From positions 62,001-126,000 of the forward strand of contig NZ_QVTD01000006.1 of assembly GCF_003429105.1 (NCBI RefSeq): 64,000 bases of DNA, written 5' to 3'. The notes under the pieces are model-generated. The model saw only the letters and a list, made by a program, of their open reading frames with translations. It had not been told where the DNA came from and did not search any database. This DNA is from Peribacillus glennii. Its GTDB lineage: Bacteria > Bacillota > Bacilli > Bacillales > DSM-1321. Positions 57,560 to 64,000 of this stretch are shown here, piece by piece. How positions within the stretch are numbered: the first letter of the stretch is position 1; each line of letters begins with the position of its first letter. The position numbers were made by a program, and so were the translations under genes.

Positions 57560-58462
57560 TTATTCTATCGTTTGTACATCAACGGGCAGCGGATCAACTT
57601 TATCCACTGCGCCGTTTTCCTTTCGAAACCACGCGAAGAAAACATAAGCGAGCACGATCCCATATACGATTTCCTGGATGATCTTCATTAGGACGCCGCC
57701 AAGCTGCTGGTCCTCCAAGAGAGGAAGGCCGTTAAACATCTCGGGTCCGCTAAGCTGCAAACCGGAAAGCTGGGATGCAGGGACACACAATTCCATTGCC
57801 TTCGCCCACGCAGAAGCATTAGTGAAGGTATCATACATCGGATTATCGGCGAAAATGATCAAGGCACACGCAGGCGTCAATAAAATACCGTTACCGAAGA
57901 TATATCCGATCTTATACAAACCTGATAAGCTCTCCTTCTCAGGCAGCTGATTGACAAGGGGATACCACATGAAAAGGGCCGTAAAGAAAAGAACAACCGT
58001 ATAAAGCGCGTGCAGCCACATATCCGTTTTGACAAAATCAAAAACAAGCGGAATATGATAGAAAGAGAACGTAAGATTAAAAACGAGCAACGCGATTAGA
58101 GGCTTTGTTAATCTTCTAAATATACTATCGATAGCTGAAAAGGAGAAAACCTGCCTCCATAGCCAGTCAGGGATGCTTAATATGAGTAAAGGCGGCATTA
58201 CTAAATATAAGAAAGCCATCTGAATCATATGGGCACTGAACATGATATGACCCAATAAATCTATCGGTGATCCTTTTATGACGTACAATAATGCCATGAA
58301 AATAACAAAAAGGGTACTTTGCTTCTTCGTTACCGGCTCACTGCCTGAAAACTTTGTTCGATACCTCGTTACCAGCAAGAAATAAGCAAGCGTAATCAAG
58401 ACCAGGGCGACAAGGAAGTAAGGGCTCCACAATGCTCGGAAACCAAAAATATCGATCGACAT
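57560..58462 (-). CDS. ctaG: Cytochrome c oxidase assembly factor CtaG
   Basis: It is a membrane protein needed for assembly of the caa3 oxidase, thought to help copper delivery. The 300-residue protein has about seven membrane segments. The family text HIMFSAHMIQMAFLYLVMPP near 70-90 has conserved histidines, and there is another region FNLTFSFYHIPLVFD near 125. I chose ATG 58462 for CAGAGGTGAT; the longer frame has no site. It follows ctaF after a terminator, so it may have a separate promoter. Confidence 0.94.
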   Translation of the reverse strand: MSIDIFGFRALWSPYFLVALVLITLAYFLLVTRYRTKFSGSEPVTKKQSTLFVIFMALLYVIKGSPIDLLGHIMFSAHMIQMAFLYLVMPPLLILSIPDWLWRQVFSFSAIDSIFRRLTKPLIALLVFNLTFSFYHIPLVFDFVKTDMWLHALYTVVLFFTALFMWYPLVNQLPEKESLSGLYKIGYIFGNGILLTPACALIIFADNPMYDTFTNASAWAKAMELCVPASQLSGLQLSGPEMFNGLPLLEDQQLGGVLMKIIQEIVYGIVLAYVFFAWFRKENGAVDKVDPLPVDVQTIE

Positions 58463-58636
58463 TATATCACCTCTGAAAAATTCCTTCATTTTAAGAATAT
58501 TATACAACATGGCTTCAAACATGGACAATCTAAAGGATAACTTAAAGAAGGTTATTATTACTTCTGTATGGATAAAGAATTCAAATCTGTTCACCAAGTA
58601 CAAAATAATAATATCATTTTAAATTATAAACCGGCC

Positions 58637-58675
58637 TAAAAAGAAAATCGGCTATAGATCATAGCCGATTTTCTG
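58637..58675 (-). terminator. Terminator after ctaF
   Basis: AGAAAATCGGCTAT-loop-ATAGCCGATTTTCT is a perfect stem followed on the minus strand by T residues. It ends the ctaCDEF unit. Confidence 0.93.
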
Positions 58676-58681
58676 ATTTAC

Positions 58682-59017
58682 TTAAATCCAGGTAATGGTT
58701 ATAAATGTCAGAATCGTAATTGCCCCGACTAAAGCCCCTGAGTACATGAACAAAGCAATCGTGTTATGGCCTCTATGCTTCATATGCATGAAGTAATATA
58801 GCTGGAAAGCTACCTGGACTGCAGCAAGCAAAAGAATAAAAGGTACAATGAACCAATGTGAGAATCCGTCATAGGCAACTGCCAAAAACGCAAGTAAGGT
58901 AAAGAAGATCATCAACGTGAAGGTAATTACTTGATGTTTCATTTCCTCAGCATTTTTTTTGCGCCGGTATTTTAAATTCACATTCGGGTTAGCTGAATTT
59001 GATTGATCATTCGCCAT
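58682..59017 (-). CDS. ctaF: Cytochrome caa3 oxidase subunit IV
   Basis: It is a small membrane subunit of the caa3 oxidase. The 111-residue protein has three hydrophobic segments (about 30-50, 55-75, 88-110) and the family text LYYFMHMKHRG. It is separated from ctaE by 4 bases. Confidence 0.94.
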   Translation of the reverse strand: MANDQSNSANPNVNLKYRRKKNAEEMKHQVITFTLMIFFTLLAFLAVAYDGFSHWFIVPFILLLAAVQVAFQLYYFMHMKHRGHNTIALFMYSGALVGAITILTFITITWI

Positions 59018-59021
59018 CAGT

Positions 59022-59651
59022 TTATCCCACCATTCCCATTAAATATACTACAGTAAAGATAAATACCCATACAACATCAATGAAATGCCAATAAAGACTC
59101 GCAACATAAAACTTAGGTGCATTGTATAGATTTAGGCCGCGTTTTGCATTCCGCAGCATCAATGTCAGGATCCAGGCTAAACCGACAGCAACGTGGGCCC
59201 CATGGAATCCAACTAGAGTGTAGAACGCAGATCCAAATGCACTGCTGGTAAAGGTATGTTTGAATTCATGGACATAATGGTTGAATTCATACACTTCCAG
59301 TCCGAGGAAAGCCGCGCCAAGCAAAACAGTTATCAATAACCAGGCCTGCATTTTCTGGAAATGGTTATTTTTCATATGGTACATCGCATATACACTCGTC
59401 AATGAACTGGTTAACAGCAGCATTGTCGCAACAAATGTTAATGGAAGTTCGAAAATATCTTTAGCCAGTTTATGGCTTGAATCCGGAACTTTATCCTTCA
59501 ATGCCAGGTAGGTAGCAAAAAGTGATGCGAATAATACAGTCTCTCCTCCCAGGAATAACCAGAATCCCAGGAATTTATTCTTGCCTTCCAGGGTTGCTGT
59601 TTCAGGAGAAGCAGGCCAGGTGGCATCTGTGAATTTTTCTTCTGCGTGCAT
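59022..59651 (-). CDS. ctaE: Cytochrome caa3 oxidase subunit III
   Basis: It is a membrane subunit III of heme-copper oxidases. The 209-residue protein has five membrane segments and conserved text GFWLFLGGETVLFASLFATY near 30, GFHGAHVAVGLAWI near 145 and YWHFIDVVWVFIFTVVYL at the end. The ATG overlaps the ctaD stop by one base. Confidence 0.97.
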   Translation of the reverse strand: MHAEEKFTDATWPASPETATLEGKNKFLGFWLFLGGETVLFASLFATYLALKDKVPDSSHKLAKDIFELPLTFVATMLLLTSSLTSVYAMYHMKNNHFQKMQAWLLITVLLGAAFLGLEVYEFNHYVHEFKHTFTSSAFGSAFYTLVGFHGAHVAVGLAWILTLMLRNAKRGLNLYNAPKFYVASLYWHFIDVVWVFIFTVVYLMGMVG

Positions 59652-61522
59652 TATGCCTTAGCCCCCTTATCATCGTCATCTAACAGATCTTCCTTGTGGA
59701 TATGGAAACCATGGTCATCCTTTACCGAACGGATAAACATCGCCCCAAAGGTAATGAGCAGGCCAATTACAAGTACAGGTATTGCCCAGCTCTTATCATC
59801 GACATGGTACATTGCTCCGAAAGCAGCAACGAACAGGCCAAATGACATCACCAGAGGTAGAATGGATGAGTTTGGCATATGAATATCACCAAGCGGTTCA
59901 GCCGGGGTCATTCCATTTTTACCTTCCATCTTTTCCACCCAGTAAGCATCCAGGCCGCGTACGAGAGGAAGCTGTTTAAAGTTATAAAATGGCGGAGGAG
60001 ATGGAATCGCCCATTCAAGTGTACGCCCATCTTCCCATGGATCGTTACCGACTCTTTCATTTTTGATAGAAGTCATGATTATATTTATCAGTAAGATAAG
60101 AACCGCAACCGCCATAAAAAATGCTCCTACCGTACTTATCAGGTTTCCTGTTTCAAAGCCTTGTCCTGGAAGATAAGTGAATATACGGCGAGGCATACCC
60201 ATTAATCCAAGGAAATGCTGGATAAAGAATGTTAAGTGGAAACCAATCAAGAACAGCCAAAACGAAATCTTACCCAATTTTTCATTTAGCATTGTACCAA
60301 ACATCTTTGGCCAGTAGAAATGCGTACCAGCTAATAAACCAAATACTACGCCTCCAACTATTACATAGTGGAAGTGGGCAACTACGAAATAGCTGTCATG
60401 ATACTGATAATCCGCAGGTGCTGCGGCAAGCATGATACCTGTTACACCACCGGCAACAAACGAAGGAATGAAGGCTGTAGCGTACAACATTGGTGTTGTG
60501 AACTTGATGCTTCCTCCCCACATCGTAAACATCCAGTTGAAAATTTTGATACCGGTTGGAACCGCAATTGCCATCGTAGCCACCGCAAAAATTGCGTTTG
60601 CAATCGGGCCCATACCTACCGTAAACATATGGTGAGCCCAAACCATGAACCCTAAGAAACCAATAAGGACTGTCGCGAATACCATTGAAGAATATCCAAA
60701 CAATCTTTTTCTCGAAAATGTAGCAAAAATTTCTGAAAATATTCCGAAAGCCGGCAGGATCAAAATATATACTTCAGGGTGACCGAAAATCCAGAATAAA
60801 TGTTCCCAGATAATTGTATTTCCGCCCGCTGTAGCATCAAAGAAGTTAGATCCGAACATACGGTCAAACATCATTAAAACCAATCCAACAGTTAATGGAG
60901 GAAAAGCGAATAAGATTAGAGCAGAAACTACGAATGATGACCAGGTAAACAATGGCATACGCATATATGTCATACCTGGAGCCCGCATATTTATTATCGT
61001 CGCCAGGAAGTTTATCCCTCCGATTAACGTACCAATCCCGGAGATTTGAAGGCCGAGCACATAGAAATCCACATTGTGCCCTTCAGAATGCAAGGACAAA
61101 GACGCATACGATGTCCAGCCCGCATCCGGTGCTCCCCCCAAGAACCATGATAGGTTAAGGAATACACCCCCAAAGAAGAATAACCAAAATCCTAATGCAT
61201 TTACAAAAGGAAATGCAACATCACGTGCTCCTATTTGAAGCGGTAAAACAGCATTCATAAATGCGAAAACTAAAGGCATTGCTGCCAGGAAAATCATTGT
61301 CGTTCCATGCATTGTTAATATTTCATTATACAATCCGGCACTAATAAAATCATTGTCCGGGACTGCGAGCTGAATTCTGATGAACATCGCTTCGAGTCCT
61401 CCGACAACGAAGAACAGTCCGCCAGCGATAAGGTACAAAATGGCGATTTTCTTATGGTCTACCGTTGTAAGGTAATCCCAAACCGTAGCGCCAAATCCTT
61501 TTTTCTGAGCGTAGGTACTCAC
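59651..61522 (-). CDS. ctaD: Cytochrome caa3 oxidase subunit I
   Basis: It is the catalytic subunit carrying heme a and the heme a3-CuB centre, and pumps protons. The 623-residue protein has at least 12 membrane segments. Heme/copper ligands are in LTMHGTTMIF near 70, WIFGHPEVYILILP near 250, WAHHMFTVG near 300, and HFHYVIVGG near 385. The start is GTG at 61522 after GGGAGGA. Its position between ctaC and ctaE is canonical. Confidence 0.98.
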   Translation of the reverse strand: MSTYAQKKGFGATVWDYLTTVDHKKIAILYLIAGGLFFVVGGLEAMFIRIQLAVPDNDFISAGLYNEILTMHGTTMIFLAAMPLVFAFMNAVLPLQIGARDVAFPFVNALGFWLFFFGGVFLNLSWFLGGAPDAGWTSYASLSLHSEGHNVDFYVLGLQISGIGTLIGGINFLATIINMRAPGMTYMRMPLFTWSSFVVSALILFAFPPLTVGLVLMMFDRMFGSNFFDATAGGNTIIWEHLFWIFGHPEVYILILPAFGIFSEIFATFSRKRLFGYSSMVFATVLIGFLGFMVWAHHMFTVGMGPIANAIFAVATMAIAVPTGIKIFNWMFTMWGGSIKFTTPMLYATAFIPSFVAGGVTGIMLAAAPADYQYHDSYFVVAHFHYVIVGGVVFGLLAGTHFYWPKMFGTMLNEKLGKISFWLFLIGFHLTFFIQHFLGLMGMPRRIFTYLPGQGFETGNLISTVGAFFMAVAVLILLINIIMTSIKNERVGNDPWEDGRTLEWAIPSPPPFYNFKQLPLVRGLDAYWVEKMEGKNGMTPAEPLGDIHMPNSSILPLVMSFGLFVAAFGAMYHVDDKSWAIPVLVIGLLITFGAMFIRSVKDDHGFHIHKEDLLDDDDKGAKA

Positions 61523-61563
61523 AGTTTATCCTCCCTCTGTCTATCAATCTATGATTTTATCCC

Positions 61564-62643
61564 CTATTTTTCTTCCACTTTAAGACCCATTAAGTACGCA
61601 GCAAGTGCGTCAACCTGTTCATCGGTTACTTTATAGGTGCCCGTCATCGTGTTGCCCGGCTTAAATTGTTCAGGATCTTTGATCCAATTTTTCAGATTTT
61701 CTTCATCATGTTCCAACACTCCAGCGATTCGTTCACGTTCACCGAATGTGGCAAGGTTCGGCGCCTGTCGAGCTTGTTCAGGCCTGCTGTCATTAGGTGT
61801 TACAGCATGACATCCGATGCAGCTCTTATTGAAGACTGCTTCACCTTGTTTTGCTAAGTCACCTTCTGCAACTGGCTTTTTAACCTTTTTCATGTCAGCC
61901 GCCCATTGGTCGAACTCGGCACGGGATTTCGTCTTTACTTTAAAGTCCATCAAAGCATGTGATGGTCCGCAAAGCTCTGCGCACTTTCCATAAAACACAT
62001 CTTTGACATTTTCTGCTTTTTTGCTATCAAATTCCAGCCAGAATTGATTTTCTCCCTCAACGTTCGTATCCATCTTGCCGCCGGCAGCAGGTATCCAGAA
62101 GGAGTGCTTAACATCGGAAGCAGTTAAATTGAAGTAAACCTTTTCATCTGTTGGAACTACTAAATCCTGGCTCGTTACGATACCCAGATCCGGATATTCG
62201 AATTCCCACCAGTAAAGATTTGCCCGCACATTCACAACAAGGGCATCTTTTGTTTTGCCATCCTTGTCTTTCTTTTCCATAGCTTTGGTATCAGCAAAAT
62301 CAAATGTAGCAGTTACAGTTGGCACTGCCAAGATCAATAAAAGAAGGATAGGGATAACAGTCCATATGATTTCAAGTTTGTGGTTTCCTTCAATTTGTTT
62401 AGGAATTGACTTGTCCCCTTCTTTGCGGCGGAAACGAAAAATCACTATTAAAAATATTACTACTACAGCAATAATTACCAATACCATGATCGATGTACTT
62501 AGGATCATGAGGTCGTATTGCCTCTTTGCAACTTCACCAGCTGGCTGTAATGCAGATACAAATGGTTCTCCACAACCGGCCAGCAAAAGTGCCAATATTG
62601 CAAATAATGAAGCTATACGCCATTTTTGCAGCCTTTTCCTCAT
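61564..62643 (-). CDS. ctaC: Cytochrome caa3 oxidase subunit II with fused cytochrome c
   Basis: This subunit carries CuA and receives electrons from its own cytochrome c domain. The 359-residue protein starts with a lipoprotein signal (lipobox LLAGC near residue 25), then two membrane segments. The CuA domain follows (GKCAELCGPSHALMDF near 215). A C-terminal cytochrome c domain has CIGCH near 280 and distal Met in GNTMTGT. I chose ATG 62643 rather than the start 14 codons earlier, by similarity of the signal peptide. Confidence 0.96.
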   Translation of the reverse strand: MRKRLQKWRIASLFAILALLLAGCGEPFVSALQPAGEVAKRQYDLMILSTSIMVLVIIAVVVIFLIVIFRFRRKEGDKSIPKQIEGNHKLEIIWTVIPILLLLILAVPTVTATFDFADTKAMEKKDKDGKTKDALVVNVRANLYWWEFEYPDLGIVTSQDLVVPTDEKVYFNLTASDVKHSFWIPAAGGKMDTNVEGENQFWLEFDSKKAENVKDVFYGKCAELCGPSHALMDFKVKTKSRAEFDQWAADMKKVKKPVAEGDLAKQGEAVFNKSCIGCHAVTPNDSRPEQARQAPNLATFGERERIAGVLEHDEENLKNWIKDPEQFKPGNTMTGTYKVTDEQVDALAAYLMGLKVEEK

Positions 62644-62961
62644 AGCTTTAGAAACCCCTCTTTCGTAAAATTTCTCACAAGTCAAAAAGATTTGCGCTGA
62701 TTTTGAAAATTCTCTCTATATCAATTTCTAACAATAAGAAAGAATTCCTATAAAAAAGGAATCATCTCAGGACGCCGTTCGATGACAGCGTTTTAAATTT
62801 TGTGAATCCCACACCAGATATGTATGAGGTACAGCGCTTTTTCCTGCCAGACGGCAGGGGTACAAGGTGTTTCCCCAATAATTATGATTTGATTGCCTGA
62901 TGCCGAAAAAAATATCCAGACCATCAGGCAATCCTATCTTATAAATACACATTGTTCTGTA
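62644..62961. other. Intergenic region, ctaB end to ctaC start
   Basis: There is no gene. It holds the hairpin at 62891-62933 and presumably the ctaC promoter near 62700-62760, which I could not define. Confidence 0.55.
62891..62933. terminator. Long hairpin after ctaB
   Basis: GATTGCCTGATG (62891-62902) and CATCAGGCAATC (62922-62933) form a perfect 12-base stem with a 19-base loop, about 30 bases past the ctaB stop. There is no clear T-run after it on either strand, so it may stabilise the 3' end rather than terminate. Confidence 0.6.
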
Positions 62962-63900
62962 TTAAACCAATGTAACTATTACCATCGCAACGTAAAGAAT
63001 GGTCATATGATTTAAGGAATATACAAACATCAACCTAGCCCACTTCAGGTCATCCTTCATCCTGTACCCACAGATTCCAAGAATAAGCCACCCGACATTC
63101 AAAATGCTTGCCAAAATGACAAGGGGTGTTCCAAGCGGAACAAGGAAAAAAGGAATCGGTAGCAAGCAAGCGACCCATAATACCATAGACCTTTTCGTCC
63201 TTTTGAAGCCTTTTACAACCGGCAGCATTGGAATGCCCGCTGCCCTGTATTCTTCACAGCGCTTCATGGCGATTGCATAGAAATGTGGAGGCTGCCAGAT
63301 GAACATAATTAGAAACAGCATCCAGGCAAGCAAACTTAAATCCGGATCAACAGCTGCCCAGCCAATCAGTGGCGGCACCGCTCCGGACACACTTCCCACA
63401 ATCGTGTTAGAGACAAACCTGCGTTTAGAGATTAGCGTATACAGCACAACATACGAAAAAACGCCGAAAAGCCCGATGGCTGCTGTAGTAAAGTTTGTGA
63501 AAGCAAGCAGGATTGTCCCTGCCGCTATCAATCCCAGGCTGAGGGCCAGCACCTTCGCCGGATTTGCCTTCCCGGTAACTGTCGGCCTGTTTTTGGTCCT
63601 CTCCATCAAATGGTCTATGTCTCGGTCAATATAATTATTTAAACTGCAGGATCCCGCAACGATCAACGAAGACCCAGCAAGAACAAAAAACATCGTATCC
63701 AGGTTATTGAAAAAATGCTCGCCTGAAAAATGAAGGGCCAGCCACAAACCTGTAAATGTTGTAATCAAATTGGAATTGACGATCCCAATCTTGATAAGGG
63801 CCATGAAATCCTTCCAGGCCGTCGTTGCCGACCCTGGGGTATGAAGGGTTGAGTCACTGTCCTTTATGCCAGGTTCAGTCAAAGCCCTTGTACTAGACAT
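62962..63900 (-). CDS. ctaB: Protoheme IX farnesyltransferase (heme O synthase)
   Basis: It farnesylates heme B to heme O, the precursor of heme A for the caa3 oxidase. The 312-residue UbiA-family enzyme has about nine membrane segments. It shows the prenyl-diphosphate motif [19 protein letters not shown] near 90 and [13 protein letters not shown] near 210. A GTG at 63909 is too close to AAGGAG, so I chose ATG 63900, 8 bases after it. In B. subtilis ctaA lies upstream in the opposite direction; it is outside this window. Confidence 0.96.
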   Translation of the reverse strand: MSSTRALTEPGIKDSDSTLHTPGSATTAWKDFMALIKIGIVNSNLITTFTGLWLALHFSGEHFFNNLDTMFFVLAGSSLIVAGSCSLNNYIDRDIDHLMERTKNRPTVTGKANPAKVLALSLGLIAAGTILLAFTNFTTAAIGLFGVFSYVVLYTLISKRRFVSNTIVGSVSGAVPPLIGWAAVDPDLSLLAWMLFLIMFIWQPPHFYAIAMKRCEEYRAAGIPMLPVVKGFKRTKRSMVLWVACLLPIPFFLVPLGTPLVILASILNVGWLILGICGYRMKDDLKWARLMFVYSLNHMTILYVAMVIVTLV

Positions 63901-64000
63901 TCTATTCACTCCTTCAACAAATTCCGCAAATAAGAAATCATATAATCAATACTATAAATCATTTTTTCCAACTTTTCTATATTAGCGACTGAGGAAGTCC

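Overview
The window is chromosomal DNA of an endospore-forming Bacillaceae bacterium. It carries sigE, sigG, spoIIGA, spoVD, spoVE, the ylb/ylm/yll gene series, bshC (bacillithiol) and a caa3 oxidase, in the order of the Bacillus subtilis ctaB-to-pyrAB segment but reversed relative to this strand. The genus cannot be fixed from the sequence alone. Almost every gene is on the minus strand. The exceptions are ylbP, ylbM, a YugN-like gene and two genes of unknown function. Position 1 cuts the 3' part of carB, and ctaB ends about 100 bases before the right edge.

Reading in the direction of transcription (right to left), 64000-57 kb is the cytochrome caa3 block: ctaB (heme O synthase), ctaCDEF (oxidase subunits), ctaG and a DUF420/CtaM-like gene (assembly). 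From 57 to 45 kb lie small conserved Bacillus genes: ylbC, D, E, F, G, rsmD, coaD, ylbK, ylbL, ylbM, ylbN and rpmF. From 44.9 to 39.4 kb are a decayed crotonase gene, the sporulation regulator rsfA/ylbO, ylbP, ylbQ, a DUF3397 gene and bshC.

From 39 to 20.8 kb is the division and cell-wall (dcw) cluster: mraZ, rsmH, ftsL, pbpB, spoVD, murE, mraY, murD, spoVE, murG, murB, divIB, ftsA, ftsZ. From 20.3 to 13.4 kb follow the mother-cell and forespore sigma genes (spoIIGA-sigE-sigG) and the ylmC-D-E-sepF-ylmG-ylmH-divIVA group. Then come ileS with a T-box leader, lspA, rluD-like ylyB, and the pyrimidine operon pyrR-pyrP-pyrB-pyrC-carA-carB with three PyrR binding sites.

Most of this is ordinary, well-known housekeeping sequence. 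Several genes present in B. subtilis at these positions are missing (ylbB, ylbJ, ylxW-ylxX-sbp, bpr, ylmA, ylyA). The less ordinary content is intergenic. There are three families of dispersed imperfect repeats, one of them abutting the PyrR box of pyrP. A multi-hairpin RNA candidate with its own terminator lies divergent to rsmD. A small zinc-ribbon gene appears broken by one base, a crotonase gene is a pseudogene, and a few small proteins have no assigned function. I see no prophage, transposase, CRISPR array, tRNA or rRNA. I did not find a convincing new multi-gene system; the RNA candidate at about 51.1-51.25 kb is the best lead.
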